Source of the DNA: Oscillospiraceae bacterium | GTDB lineage: Bacteria; Bacillota; Clostridia; Oscillospirales; Oscillospiraceae | Length of the DNA: 61,945 bases | Assembly (NCBI GenBank): GCA_021205095.1 | Contig: JAJPYE010000050.1 | Span: 1 to 61,945, forward strand | Direction: 5' to 3' | Shown here: piece by piece, positions 8,045 through 17,553 of the stretch | Layout: each line of letters starts with the position of its first letter | Position numbering within the stretch: position 1 is the stretch's first letter | Program-made: the position numbers and the translations under genes | Notes under the pieces: model-generated | Told to the model about the DNA's origin: nothing | Database searches by the model: none | Seen by the model: only the letters and a program-made list of their open reading frames with translations

Positions 8045-8697
8045 ACGATCCTTATAGTGTATTGGGCGTTTCCCCCAACGCCAGCGACGAGGAGGTCAAA
8101 AAAGCCTATCGAGACCTGGCGCGAAAGTATCACCCTGACAACTATCACGATAACCCTCTGGCTGACCTGGCCTCTGAGAAGATGAAGGAAATCAACGAGG
8201 CGTATGATGAGATCACAAAAAGCCGGGAGCATGGAGGCAGCGGAAGCGCCTATAACGGCGGCGGTGCCTATCGGCAGCAGCGCGGGAGCTATAACACGAG
8301 CTATCAGCAGCGCTCTCAAACAGGAAGCAACGCAGCCTATGCCCAGATACGGGCGCTTATTAACGCCAATAATCTGGCTCAGGCAGAGTCCATGCTGAAT
8401 AACATCACCGTTCACGATGCGGAGTGGAACTACCTGATGGGCAGCGTCTGCTGGCGCAAGGGATGGATGGACGAGGCGTCCCGCTATTTCCGCACGGCAT
8501 CCAATATGGAGCCGATGAACCAGGAATACCGTCAGGCGGTGCAGTATATGAACCAGGGCGGTCAGGCCTATCGTCCCACTGGGTATTCGAATATGAATAT
8601 GACCAATGCGGACGCTGCCTGTAATATGTGCGGCAATCTCCTCTGTGCGGACTGCTGCTGCGAGATGATGGGCGGGGATCTGATTCCCTGCTGCTGA
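8041..8697 (+). CDS. J-domain protein with helical repeats and Cys-rich tail
   Basis: The product has 218 residues. Residues 1-66 are a J domain with the HPD motif (KYHPDNY), which stimulates the ATPase of Hsp70/DnaK. A Gly/Ser/Tyr/Gln-rich linker follows (about 62-100), then a TPR-like helical segment ([10 protein letters not shown], about 105-170). The last 25 residues contain eight cysteines, ending CC. It lacks the zinc-finger and substrate domains of true DnaJ, so it is a specialised co-chaperone. I start at 8041 (ATGA overlap with DUF5685), which places the J domain at the N-terminus. Confidence 0.85.
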   Translation: MNDPYSVLGVSPNASDEEVKKAYRDLARKYHPDNYHDNPLADLASEKMKEINEAYDEITKSREHGGSGSAYNGGGAYRQQRGSYNTSYQQRSQTGSNAAYAQIRALINANNLAQAESMLNNITVHDAEWNYLMGSVCWRKGWMDEASRYFRTASNMEPMNQEYRQAVQYMNQGGQAYRPTGYSNMNMTNADAACNMCGNLLCADCCCEMMGGDLIPCC

Positions 8698-8712
8698 TTT
8701 GGAGGCGAGTCC

Positions 8713-9201
8713 TTGAAGGAATCTACAAAGCGGCTGACAAGGCTGGCGCTGCTGGCGGCGCTGGGCGTTGTGTTTTTGATGCTGGCCTCAGTGCTGCCCA
8801 CAGGAAGCCTGGCGCTGCTGGCCGTCGCCAGCTTTGCGGTCTGTGTGGCCCGTATGCTTTACGGCTGGGGCTGGGGCGCTGGCGTATATGCCGTGACGGC
8901 GGCATTGGGGCTGCTGCTCTATCCGGGGACGGCGACCATTGCCTATGCCGGATTTTTTGGTTATTACCCCCTGGCAAAGAGCTTGTTTGAACGGCCCCAC
9001 AGCCGGGTGGCGGAATGGGCTATGAAGCTGGGGCTGTACGCTGTTGTTTTCGCTCTGTATTGGATGCTGTTTCCCGTGGACAGTACGTTGCCTTGGTATG
9101 CCCTCTGTCCCATAGGGGCTGTGGCCTTTGCCATATATGACTGGTGCCTGTCCCTGATGGTTCGGATTTATATAGAGAGAATTGCGAGGTACATGAAATG
9201 A
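8713..9201 (+). CDS. small polytopic membrane protein, unknown function
   Basis: The product has 162 residues, nearly all hydrophobic, with about five predicted transmembrane helices and a basic N-terminus (KESTKRLTR). It resembles S-component or DUF2232-like membrane proteins in shape, but no diagnostic motif is visible. It starts at TTG 8713 after a strong GGAGGCGAG site and overlaps yicC by four bases (ATGA). Confidence 0.7.
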   Translation: MKESTKRLTRLALLAALGVVFLMLASVLPTGSLALLAVASFAVCVARMLYGWGWGAGVYAVTAALGLLLYPGTATIAYAGFFGYYPLAKSLFERPHSRVAEWAMKLGLYAVVFALYWMLFPVDSTLPWYALCPIGAVAFAIYDWCLSLMVRIYIERIARYMK

Positions 9202-10076
9202 TTAACAGCATGACCGGCTATGGCGGCGCGAAGGGAGAGGTTGAATCTATCGCCGTCAGCGCCGAGCTGAAAAGTGTGAACAACCGTTATCTGGACGTCT
9301 CTGTCCGGCTGCCGAAAAGCTGCCTGTTTGCGGAGGAGGCTGTTCGCGCGGCGGTGGGGGAGCATATCAGCCGTGGCAAGGTGGACGTTTTTATCTCTGT
9401 GGACACCTCCGCCGCTCAGGAGGTGTCTATCCAGGTAAACCAGCCTTTGGCGGCAGCCTATGTGAAGGCTGTGGGGAGCCTTGCAGAGCAATATGGCCTG
9501 CCCACAGATCTTTCCGCCCTGAGCCTGAGCCGGTTTCCAGAGGTTCTGACGGCGGAAAAATCTGATACTGACCAGGACAGCATCTCTAAAGCTATCCTGT
9601 CGGTTTTGTCCCAGGCGTTGGAGGGCTTTGATGCCATGAGAGCCAGAGAAGGGGCGAAACTGTACGAAGATCTGACGCAGAAGCTGAGTCGGCTGGAGGA
9701 TATGGTGGCCGCCGTGGAGCGGCGCAGCCCGGAAACCGTGACGGAATACCGGGAAAAGCTGCTGTCCCGTATGCAGGAGGTTCTGGCTGACGCTGCTGTG
9801 GATGAGGCCCGCATTTTGCAGGAGGCCGCTATCTATGCCGACAAAGTGGCCGTGGACGAGGAGACCGTCCGCCTGCAGAGCCACATCGCCCAATTTAGGC
9901 TTCTTTTAGAGGGTGGATCCCCCGTGGGGCGCAAACTGGATTTTCTTATCCAGGAGATGAATCGAGAGGTCAACACCACTGGATCCAAGTGTGTGGACAG
10001 TACCATTGCCAAGACTGTCATCGATATGAAGGCGGAGCTTGAAAAAATGCGGGAACAGATTCAGAATATTGAATAA
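9198..10076 (+). CDS. yicC: YicC family endoribonuclease
   Basis: The product has 292 residues. It opens with MINSMTGYG and continues with SVNNRYLDVSVRLP, both hallmarks of the YicC family; the C-terminal DUF1732 part has LDFLIQEMNREVNT and ends with KAELEKMREQIQNIE. Members are metal-dependent endoribonucleases acting on RNA turnover. The start at 9198 gives the conserved N-terminus and overlaps the upstream stop. It begins the conserved yicC-remA-gmk-rpoZ-priA order of Firmicutes. Confidence 0.93.
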   Translation: MINSMTGYGGAKGEVESIAVSAELKSVNNRYLDVSVRLPKSCLFAEEAVRAAVGEHISRGKVDVFISVDTSAAQEVSIQVNQPLAAAYVKAVGSLAEQYGLPTDLSALSLSRFPEVLTAEKSDTDQDSISKAILSVLSQALEGFDAMRAREGAKLYEDLTQKLSRLEDMVAAVERRSPETVTEYREKLLSRMQEVLADAAVDEARILQEAAIYADKVAVDEETVRLQSHIAQFRLLLEGGSPVGRKLDFLIQEMNREVNTTGSKCVDSTIAKTVIDMKAELEKMREQIQNIE

Positions 10077-10088
10077 GGGGGCCGGGGA

Positions 10089-10352
10089 ATGAAGCTTATC
10101 AGTATAGGATTTGGCAATTTTGTCGCCCCGGAGCGCATTATTGCGGCGGTTGACCCAGAGTCGAACCCCATTAAGCGGGTGGTGGCCCAGGCCAGGGAGG
10201 GCGGTCGGCTTATTGATGCCACCTTTGGTCGGAAAACAAAAACGGTTCTCGTTATGGACAGCGATCATGTGATACTCTGCCCTGTGGAGCCGGAAGAACT
10301 GTCCCGGCGAGCAGCCGGAGGAACGGGAGGCGATACAAATGAAGCCCAATAA
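10089..10352 (+). CDS. remA: RemA family regulator (DUF370)
   Basis: The product has 87 residues. The sequence KLISIGFGNFVAPERIIA and GRLIDATFGRKTKTVLVMDS matches the RemA/DUF370 family throughout. In Bacillus, RemA is a DNA-binding activator of biofilm matrix and osmolyte genes; what it controls here is unknown. It sits between yicC and gmk, the usual place, and overlaps gmk by 14 bases. Confidence 0.93.
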   Translation: MKLISIGFGNFVAPERIIAAVDPESNPIKRVVAQAREGGRLIDATFGRKTKTVLVMDSDHVILCPVEPEELSRRAAGGTGGDTNEAQ

Positions 10353-10953
10353 AGGGGTTTTGGTTATCCTGTCCGGGCCGTCCGGGGCCGGAAAAAGCAC
10401 GGTTATTTCCCGCTTGACCGCCAAGCGCGGAGACATTCGTTTTTCCGTTTCCGCCACGACAAGGGAACCCCGTCCCGGTGAGCAGCATGGACGGGAATAT
10501 TTCTTTAAGACCAGAGAGGAGTTTCTTTCCCTGATTGCGCAGGATGCCTTTTTGGAGCATGCGGAATATGTTGGGAATTTTTATGGCACTCCTGCCGCGC
10601 CGGTGGAGGAGAGCCTTGCCGAGGGTTATAACGTTATGCTGGACATAGAGGTTCAGGGAGCGGCCCAGGTGATGGCCCACAGGCCGGATGCGGTCAGCAT
10701 TTTCCTTTGTCCTCCCAGTTTGCAGGAGCTGGAAAACCGCCTCCATAAGCGGGGAACCGACCCGGAGGAACGAATCCAGGCAAGAATTGCCGCTGCCAGA
10801 GAGGAGTATACCCAGCTCCACAATTACACTTACATCGTCGTGAACGACGATGCAGATACAGCCGTCCAGGAATTGGACGCAATCATCACCGCCGAGCTTT
10901 GCCGGGGTGAGAGAAGACTGAACACTATTTTTGAAGGAGAGAACCTATTATGA
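10339..10953 (+). CDS. gmk: guanylate kinase
   Basis: This 204-residue enzyme phosphorylates GMP to GDP with ATP. The P-loop GPSGAGKST is at about residues 14-22. The GMP-binding part includes SATTREPRPGE and GREYFF, and DIEVQGA follows. Length is normal for the family. The start overlaps remA, and the stop overlaps rpoZ (ATGA), so the three are translated together. Confidence 0.96.
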   Translation: MKPNKGVLVILSGPSGAGKSTVISRLTAKRGDIRFSVSATTREPRPGEQHGREYFFKTREEFLSLIAQDAFLEHAEYVGNFYGTPAAPVEESLAEGYNVMLDIEVQGAAQVMAHRPDAVSIFLCPPSLQELENRLHKRGTDPEERIQARIAAAREEYTQLHNYTYIVVNDDADTAVQELDAIITAELCRGERRLNTIFEGENLL

Positions 10954-11291
10954 TGCTATATCCACCAATGGCTGAGCTGATTGACAAGGTTGGCAGCAGC
11001 TATGCACTGATAAACCTTGTTGCCAAGCGGGCGCGGGAAATATCCGCAGAAGCGGAGGAGCAGGGGATTCCGCTGACAAAAAAGCCGGTTTCCGCTGCTA
11101 TTGACGAGGTTTACACCGGGAAGCTGACCGTTCACCCGGAGACTGAAGCTCCTGCTGAAGCCTATCGCGATCGGCAGTTGGAGCAGGATCTGGAGGAATA
11201 TGTTGCCACGCTGCACACAGAGCCGGAGGACGAGACAGTCGCCGGGGCTGTGCCGGAAATCGTCTTGACGGACGAGGACATGCAGGAATGA
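10950..11291 (+). CDS. rpoZ: RNA polymerase omega subunit
   Basis: The product has 113 residues. The N-terminus matches omega (YPPMAELIDKVGSSYALINLVAKRARE), and the PVSAAIDEVYTGKL segment is typical of Firmicutes. Omega stabilises the beta-prime subunit of RNA polymerase. The protein is longer than the usual 60-90 residues because of an acidic C-terminal tail rich in Glu and Asp. Two adjacent ATG codons (10950 and 10953) could serve; a GAAGGAGAG site lies about 10 bases upstream. Confidence 0.92.
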   Translation: MMLYPPMAELIDKVGSSYALINLVAKRAREISAEAEEQGIPLTKKPVSAAIDEVYTGKLTVHPETEAPAEAYRDRQLEQDLEEYVATLHTEPEDETVAGAVPEIVLTDEDMQE

Positions 11292-11322
11292 GCAGGGGAT
11301 TGACTCCCGGACAGGAGAATCG

Positions 11323-13776
11323 TTGAAGCAAGAGCGGACAGTCCGCATTGCCGTGTCAGGCGTTACCTATTGGGTTGACAAGCCCTATACCTACGCTGTG
11401 CCAGACCATTTGGCTGGAGATATTCGGCCAGGCGTTCGTGTGGCTGTACCCTTTGGCGGCAGCCGTCCCCGCGAGGGCGTGGTGTTGGCTATGGGCGGAG
11501 AAACGGAGAAGTCCCTGAAACCAGTACTGGAGGTGCTGGATCGGGAACCGCTTCTAACCGAGGGGCAGCTAAAGCTGGCTCTGTGGATGCGGGAGCGTTT
11601 TTTCTGTACCGTTATGGATGGAGTTAAGGCTATGCTCCCCGCAGGGCTTTGGTACCGGGTATGGCCTGTATACTGCTTGGCGGAGGGGATGGATCAGAGG
11701 CGGGCTTATCAGATGGCCGGAAGCAGCAAGGCAGAGGCCTTGGCACTGGACGCTGTGTGTGGACACGGGGGTCGGTGTGAGCTTGCGGATATTGAAGCTG
11801 TTTTCGGGGGAAAAAACCCTGGCCCGGCCCTGGCGAGCCTGGTAAAGAAGGGCGTTCTGTCCGCCGAGGCTGAGGCCGCCCGCAGAGGCGGTGACAAGAC
11901 GATTCAGCGAGCCGAGCTGGCTGTGTCGCCAGAAGAAGCCGTCTCTTATGCGGAAAAGAATCCGCGGGCTGTGCGGCAGGCGTCTGTTTTGCGGGTTCTG
12001 GCCCAGCTCGGCAAGGCATCTGTTGCCGATCTGTGCTATTTTACCGGCACAGGTCGGGATACGGTGAAGCGTCTTGCGGAGAAGGGTCTTGTTACGCTGT
12101 CCAAGGAAACGGTGTACCGTCGCCCGGTCTATACCCAGGAGGAGCAAAAAGCGCTGCCAGTGCTGAACAGTGAGCAGCAGACGGCTTTTAACGGCCTTCT
12201 GGCTTTAATGGACGAAGGAAAGCCTCAGGCGGCTCTGCTTTTTGGCGTGACCGGCAGCGGCAAGACCACTGTGTATATTCATTTGATTCACGAGGCCATC
12301 AGCCGGGGCCGCTCGGCCATCTTCCTTGTGCCGGAGATTGCCCTGACGCCACAGATGATACAAACCTTTTCCGCTCACTTCGGGGACAGTGTTGCGGTTC
12401 TTCATTCTTCCCTCTCTATGGGGGAGCGCTACGACGAGTGGAAGCGTATTCGCTCCGGGGCCGCTAAGGTTGTTATCGGAACTCGCAGCGCTGTGTTTGC
12501 CCCGGTGGAGAATCTGGGCGTTGTGATCATAGATGAAGAGCAGGAGGATACCTATAAATCGGAAACCGCCCCCCGCTACCATGCCAGGGATGTGGCAAAG
12601 TTTCTCTGCGCGCAGGCTAATGCCTTGCTCGTGTTGGGCAGCGCTACCCCGGACGTGTGTTCCCGCTATTATGCGGATATTGGGCGATACAGCCTGTTTA
12701 CCCTTACAAAACGGTATAACGCCATGCGGCTTCCTCAGGTGCGAATTGCGGATATGAAGCGGGAGATCCAGCGGGGAAACGGCACATGCCTGTCTTCTCT
12801 TCTGCGTGAGGAGATAGAGGAAAATCTGTCCCGCGATGAGCAGACGATTCTGTTTCTTAACCGACGGGGCGCCAATAAGCTCGTGACCTGTTCTGTCTGC
12901 GGGTATACCTATAAATGTCCAAACTGCACCGCAAACCTAACCTACCACAGTATAGGAAGCCGTCTGATGTGCCACTACTGCGGGCATACTCAGCCGGTTG
13001 ACGCCGCTTGCCCTAACTGCGGTGGAAAGCTGAGTTTTACCGGTATTGGAACCCAAAAGGTGGTGGAACAGATACAAGCGGCGTTCCCGGACGTTCCCAT
13101 CCTGCGGATGGACGCGGACGCCGTGGCTCCAGCGGGGAGCCACCGGGCGCTTTTTGAACAGTTCCGCGTCCAGCGTATTCCTATCCTGGTGGGGACGCAG
13201 ATGGTGACAAAGGGCCTGAATTTTGAAAATGTCACCCTGGTGGGAGTTCTGTCCGCCGATCAGAGCCTTTATGCCAGCCAATACCGGGCGGGGGAGCGAA
13301 CTTTTTCCCTGATTACGCAGGTCATTGGCCGAAGCGGACGGTTTTCCAAGCCAGGACGGGCCGTGATCCAGACCTTTACCCCGGAAAACCAGATTATCCA
13401 GCAGGCCGCCGCCCAGGATTATGACAGCTTTTACAGGGATGAGCTATCTCTCCGACGCATTACGGGGACGCCGCCCTTTTCCGAGATGTTTGTGCTGACC
13501 GCTACAGGGGAGGATGAGGACGCCGTGCTTCGCTGCTGCCGGGATATACGGCGGGAGCTGCTTCGATTGACCGCAGACCTTGCGGACGTCAGAGTGTTTG
13601 GCCCCGCGCCCCTTCCCGTTGCAAGAATGAACAGATCCTGGCGTTATCGGGTGACGGTCAGCGGGCCGGAAGGCAAACCTATCCGCGCTGCCGTGAGTTG
13701 GGTGCTGATGAACTGCAATGATGGAAAAAAATACAAGAGGGTCTCTGTTTATGCAGATTATGATCCACTTGAATGA
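11323..13776 (+). CDS. priA: replication restart helicase PriA
   Basis: The product has 817 residues. An N-terminal 3'-fork-binding domain is followed by a superfamily 2 helicase with Walker A GVTGSGKTT (about residue 308), the DEEQ box and motifs IV-VI. The zinc site of paired CxxC motifs (CSVCGYTYKCPNC, then CHYCGH and CPNC) lies near 525-566. It reloads the replisome at stalled forks. The start is TTG 11323 with AGGAG at 11313-11317; no better in-frame start is available. Confidence 0.96.
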   Translation: MKQERTVRIAVSGVTYWVDKPYTYAVPDHLAGDIRPGVRVAVPFGGSRPREGVVLAMGGETEKSLKPVLEVLDREPLLTEGQLKLALWMRERFFCTVMDGVKAMLPAGLWYRVWPVYCLAEGMDQRRAYQMAGSSKAEALALDAVCGHGGRCELADIEAVFGGKNPGPALASLVKKGVLSAEAEAARRGGDKTIQRAELAVSPEEAVSYAEKNPRAVRQASVLRVLAQLGKASVADLCYFTGTGRDTVKRLAEKGLVTLSKETVYRRPVYTQEEQKALPVLNSEQQTAFNGLLALMDEGKPQAALLFGVTGSGKTTVYIHLIHEAISRGRSAIFLVPEIALTPQMIQTFSAHFGDSVAVLHSSLSMGERYDEWKRIRSGAAKVVIGTRSAVFAPVENLGVVIIDEEQEDTYKSETAPRYHARDVAKFLCAQANALLVLGSATPDVCSRYYADIGRYSLFTLTKRYNAMRLPQVRIADMKREIQRGNGTCLSSLLREEIEENLSRDEQTILFLNRRGANKLVTCSVCGYTYKCPNCTANLTYHSIGSRLMCHYCGHTQPVDAACPNCGGKLSFTGIGTQKVVEQIQAAFPDVPILRMDADAVAPAGSHRALFEQFRVQRIPILVGTQMVTKGLNFENVTLVGVLSADQSLYASQYRAGERTFSLITQVIGRSGRFSKPGRAVIQTFTPENQIIQQAAAQDYDSFYRDELSLRRITGTPPFSEMFVLTATGEDEDAVLRCCRDIRRELLRLTADLADVRVFGPAPLPVARMNRSWRYRVTVSGPEGKPIRAAVSWVLMNCNDGKKYKRVSVYADYDPLE

Positions 13777-13854
13777 GTATAAATACGAATTTCTAAATAT
13801 TCAGGAATATTCATTTAAAAATATGAAGAATGAAACGGAAAGGAATAAACTGTT
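13777..13854. other. AT-rich gap between priA and def
   Basis: This stretch of 78 bases is much richer in A and T than the flanking genes and contains the imperfect palindrome AATATTCAGGAATATT (13796-13811). It has no T-run terminator and no convincing promoter hexamers at correct spacing. A GGAAAGG ribosome site for def lies at its 3' end. Confidence 0.35.
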
Positions 13855-14367
13855 ATGGCGCTTCGCAATATATTACAAGATGGAGACGAAACGCTTTCCA
13901 AGCGCTGCCGTCCCGTGACCGATTTTAACAGCCGACTACATCAGCTTTTGGACGACATGAAAGAGACGTTGGTTGCCGCGGAGGGGGTAGGGCTGGCTGC
14001 GCCTCAGGTGGGCGTTCTGCGCCGGGCTGTGATTGTGCTGGAGACCAACGTTCCAGAGGGGCAGCCGGAGGAGATTATTGAGCTGATAAACCCGGAGATT
14101 ATTGCCACGGATGGAGAACGGGAGGGGCCGGAGGGCTGCCTGTCCGTCCCAGGCGTCTATGGCTGGGTGCAGCGGCCCGATCATGTTCGGGTGCGGGCGC
14201 AGGATCGTTTTGGTGAATTTTTTGAAATAGAAGGCGATGGTTTGACTGCCCGTGCATTTTGCCACGAGGTCGATCACCTGGACGGCCATATGTTCCTGGA
14301 GATAAGCGACCATATCATGTCGGATGAAGAGCTGGAGGAGTATTATGCCTCCGAGGACGGAAAATGA
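13855..14367 (+). CDS. def: peptide deformylase
   Basis: This 170-residue metalloenzyme removes the formyl group from nascent proteins. All three motifs are present: GVGLAAPQVG (motif 1), EGCLSVPG (motif 2, with the metal-binding Cys) and the HExxH variant HEVDHLDG (motif 3). It overlaps fmt by four bases, which adds the formyl group to the initiator tRNA; the def-fmt pair is conserved across bacteria. Confidence 0.96.
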   Translation: MALRNILQDGDETLSKRCRPVTDFNSRLHQLLDDMKETLVAAEGVGLAAPQVGVLRRAVIVLETNVPEGQPEEIIELINPEIIATDGEREGPEGCLSVPGVYGWVQRPDHVRVRAQDRFGEFFEIEGDGLTARAFCHEVDHLDGHMFLEISDHIMSDEELEEYYASEDGK

Positions 14368-15281
14368 ACGTAGTTTTTATGGGTACGCCGGATTTTGCCG
14401 CCTGCTCCCTGCAAAGATTAATAGACGAGGGATACTCTGTTTCCGGCGTTTTCTGCCAGCCGGACAAGCCTAAAAATCGGGGACATAAGTTGGCGGCCTG
14501 CGCCGTGAAGGAGACGGCTCTGGCCGCGGGGCTTCCTGTGTACCAGCCGGAAAAGCTGCGGGACGGCGCAGCCTTTGAAACCTTACGGCAACTTGCGCCG
14601 GACGTCATCGTGGTGGTAGCCTATGGACGTATTTTGCCGGAGAATATACTGTCTCTGCCGCAATACGGCTGCGTCAACGTCCACGGGTCTCTTCTGCCCG
14701 CCTATCGAGGCAGCGCCCCCATTCAGCGGGCGGTTCTCAGCGGTGACAAGACAACCGGTGTTTCCACTATGTATCTCAGCGTGGGCATGGACGAGGGAGA
14801 TGTTATTTTCTCCAGTGAAACGGAAATCGGCGAGACGGAGACCAGCGGCCAGCTTTTCGAGCGTCTGGCCCCCATGGGGGCAGAGCTTTTGATAAAGACC
14901 CTTCGGGCCATTGAAGACGGCGCCGCCCCTCGCATCCCCCAGGACGGAAGCTGTGCTACCTACGCGCCCCCGCTGTCTAAAGACGAATCTCCGATCGATT
15001 GGGCAAGGCAGCCGCGCATGGTGCTGAAGCATATATTCGGTATGCAGCCCTGGCCCTGCGCCACAGCGGAGCTGGGCGGCACAGTCTTCAAAATATTCAG
15101 CGGAGAGCGGACGGGCCGAATGTCTGCCAGGGTGCCGGGAACCGTTGTTGCAGCCGGGAAGAAGGGCATAGAGGTCGTCTGCGGCGGGGGAGAGACCATC
15201 CTTATCACGGAGCTGCAGGCCGCCGGTGGAAAGCGCATGACGGCGGGGGCTTATCTTTTGGGGCATCCCATGGAGGTTTAA
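14364..15281 (+). CDS. fmt: methionyl-tRNA formyltransferase
   Basis: The product has 305 residues. The N-terminus MNVVFMGTPDFAA is typical. The formyltransferase signature has the catalytic N-H-D set in the form NVHGSLLPAYRGSAPIQRA with the Asp in GVSTMYLSVGMDEGD. A C-terminal OB-like tRNA-binding domain follows. The ATG overlaps the def stop. One base separates it from rsmB, whose ribosome site lies in the last fmt codons. Confidence 0.96.
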   Translation: MNVVFMGTPDFAACSLQRLIDEGYSVSGVFCQPDKPKNRGHKLAACAVKETALAAGLPVYQPEKLRDGAAFETLRQLAPDVIVVVAYGRILPENILSLPQYGCVNVHGSLLPAYRGSAPIQRAVLSGDKTTGVSTMYLSVGMDEGDVIFSSETEIGETETSGQLFERLAPMGAELLIKTLRAIEDGAAPRIPQDGSCATYAPPLSKDESPIDWARQPRMVLKHIFGMQPWPCATAELGGTVFKIFSGERTGRMSARVPGTVVAAGKKGIEVVCGGGETILITELQAAGGKRMTAGAYLLGHPMEV

Positions 15282-15282
15282 T

Positions 15283-16539
15283 ATGCCGCGACAGGCTGCG
15301 TTAGAGGCGCTGGAACGCTTTCGCCGGGACTCTGCATGGAGTCGCCAGGTTATGAGTACGCTTATACGGAAATACGACCTGGACGGACGGGATGGCGCGC
15401 TGGCCGCCAGAATGTTTTACGGCACGCTGCAAAACCTTGCCCTGATTGACTATTATCTGGGCGCCTATGCCAGGAGCAGACTGGAGCCAAAGGTGCGGGA
15501 CATTCTTCGCCTGGGCGCTTATCAGATCCTGTTTATGGATAAAATACCGCCCAGCGCCGCAGTGAACGAAGCCGTTCGCCAGTGTAAAAAATATACTCCC
15601 CGTGCCGCTGGTCTGGTGAACGCCGTGCTGCGCCGTATCGCTGCCGATAAGGAAAGAGATGCTCTTCCCCTTTTGTCGGAACAGGGCGGGCCGGAATACC
15701 TGGCGATAAAATACAGCCATCCTGGCTGGATGGTGGAGGAGCTGATAGCCCTGCGGGGGTATGATGGGGCGGAAGCTGTTCTTCGCGCGGATAATGAGCC
15801 GCCGCCTATCTATGTGCAGACAAATACCCTGAAAACCACGCCGGAGGCGCTTTCGGCCCAACTGGGTGCGGAACCGTTTGGCGGGATACCCGGCTGCCTT
15901 CTTCTGCCCCGTCAGGGGCGGTTGGAGGAGAGCGCGCCGTTTGCTCAGGGACTGTATTATGTTCAGGATCCCGCCGCCCACTGCGCAGTTTTAGCTGCTG
16001 ATCTGAAGCCTGGCATGACTGTGTTGGACGCCTGCGCCGCCCCCGGCGGCAAAAGCTTTGCCGCCGCCATCGCCATGGAGGACAAAGGGCGCGTCCTTGC
16101 CAGGGATATTAACAGCAAAAAGCTGGCGCTTGTAAAAACAGGCGCGGAACGATTGGGCCTTCGGTCTATTCAGTGTCAGCCGGGAGACGCGAGAGAGGCG
16201 GAGGGAGTCTTTGACGTGGTGCTGGCCGACCTGCCGTGTAGCGGCCTTGGCGTTATCCGCAAAAAGCCGGACATTCGTTATCGTCCCAAGGAGGAACTGG
16301 ATGCGCTGCCGGATTTGCAGCTTGAACTGCTGGACGCCCTGGCCGGGACGGTTAAACCCGGTGGAAGGCTGATTTATTCCACCTGCACCTGGCGGGAGAC
16401 GGAGAATGGGGCTGTGGCGTCGGCCTTCCTGGCGAACCGCACGGATTTTACAAAGAGCTATGAAAGAGTCTGCTGGCCTGACACAGACGGAACGGATGGG
16501 TTTTATATATGCCGGATGGAACGAATAAACCAGATATAA
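15283..16539 (+). CDS. rsmB: 16S rRNA m5C967 methyltransferase RsmB
   Basis: The product has 418 residues. An N-terminal NusB-like RNA-binding domain (about 1-130) precedes the SAM-dependent methyltransferase. SAM motif I reads LDACAAPGGKSF. The catalytic cysteines are in motif IV (ADLPCSGLG) and motif VI (YSTCTW). It methylates cytosine 967 of 16S rRNA. The 3' end overlaps rlmN by 31 bases. Confidence 0.95.
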   Translation: MPRQAALEALERFRRDSAWSRQVMSTLIRKYDLDGRDGALAARMFYGTLQNLALIDYYLGAYARSRLEPKVRDILRLGAYQILFMDKIPPSAAVNEAVRQCKKYTPRAAGLVNAVLRRIAADKERDALPLLSEQGGPEYLAIKYSHPGWMVEELIALRGYDGAEAVLRADNEPPPIYVQTNTLKTTPEALSAQLGAEPFGGIPGCLLLPRQGRLEESAPFAQGLYYVQDPAAHCAVLAADLKPGMTVLDACAAPGGKSFAAAIAMEDKGRVLARDINSKKLALVKTGAERLGLRSIQCQPGDAREAEGVFDVVLADLPCSGLGVIRKKPDIRYRPKEELDALPDLQLELLDALAGTVKPGGRLIYSTCTWRETENGAVASAFLANRTDFTKSYERVCWPDTDGTDGFYICRMERINQI

Positions 16540-17552
16540 AATCTATGCTTCCGCAGGAACTGGAGGCAGAGCTGAAAGCGCAGGGGCTTCCCGCCTGGCG
16601 GGCAAAGCAGATATTTCGCTGGATAGGCCGGGGGGCCGCGTCCTTCGAGGAAATGACCGATCAGCCTAAGACGCTGCGGGCGGAGCTGGCCGAACGGTAT
16701 CTTATCCCAAGTCTGACGGTAATGCAAAAGCAGGTATCCGCTCAGGACGGCACGGAAAAGCTTTTGTGGCGGCTGCCGGATGGGGAAAGCGTGGAGACCG
16801 TTTTTATGCGCTATAAACACGGTAACACGGTTTGTATATCCTCCCAGGTGGGGTGTCGGATGGGCTGCGCTTTCTGTGCCAGCACTATTGGCGGGCGGAT
16901 ACGGAATCTGTCTGCTTCGGAGATGCTGGACGAGGTGCTGCGTACAGATCTGGAATGTGGGCCGGTTTCTAATATCGTTCTCATGGGAATAGGGGAGCCT
17001 TTGGATAATTTTGACAACGTTATCCGCTTCCTGCGGCTGGTGAACGACCCGGAGGGGGCCAATATTGGGATGCGGCACATCTCTCTTTCTACCTGTGGAT
17101 TGATAGAAGGAATTGACAAACTGGCCGCTCTTAATTTACAATTAACCTTGTCCGTATCCCTACACGGGCCGGATGATGAGACCCGCTCCCGGCTGATGCC
17201 GGTGAATCGGCAGTATGGGGTGGACGCCCTGCTTGACGCCTGTCAGAGGTATTTCAAACAGACGGGGCGGCGCATTTCCTTTGAATATGCTATGGTGCGG
17301 GACGTAAACGACACCCTATATCACGCCAGACTTCTGGCAAAGCGCCTCCGCGGTACGGGAGCCCATGTAAACCTTATCAGGCTAAACTATGTTTCGGAGC
17401 GCGCGCTTCTTCCTTCTTCGGAGGAAACAGTTCGAATCTTCGCAAAGGAGCTGGCAGACAGCGGCATCGCCGTGACAGTCCGCCGTCGACTGGGAAGAGA
17501 CATTGACGCTGCCTGCGGGCAGCTTCGCCGCGGACAAATGAGGCACCAATGA
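16509..17552 (+). CDS. rlmN: 23S rRNA / tRNA adenine C2-methyltransferase RlmN
   Basis: The product has 347 residues and is a radical SAM enzyme. The CxxxCxxC cluster is GCRMGCAFC (about residues 115-122), followed by GEPLDN and the conserved Cys near the C-terminus (DIDAACGQL). It methylates A2503 of 23S rRNA. A shorter start at ATG 16545 (MLPQELEAEL) would remove most of the overlap with rsmB and also gives a normal N-terminus, so the start is not certain. Confidence 0.94.
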   Translation: MPDGTNKPDIKSMLPQELEAELKAQGLPAWRAKQIFRWIGRGAASFEEMTDQPKTLRAELAERYLIPSLTVMQKQVSAQDGTEKLLWRLPDGESVETVFMRYKHGNTVCISSQVGCRMGCAFCASTIGGRIRNLSASEMLDEVLRTDLECGPVSNIVLMGIGEPLDNFDNVIRFLRLVNDPEGANIGMRHISLSTCGLIEGIDKLAALNLQLTLSVSLHGPDDETRSRLMPVNRQYGVDALLDACQRYFKQTGRRISFEYAMVRDVNDTLYHARLLAKRLRGTGAHVNLIRLNYVSERALLPSSEETVRIFAKELADSGIAVTVRRRLGRDIDAACGQLRRGQMRHQ

Positions 17553-17553
17553 A

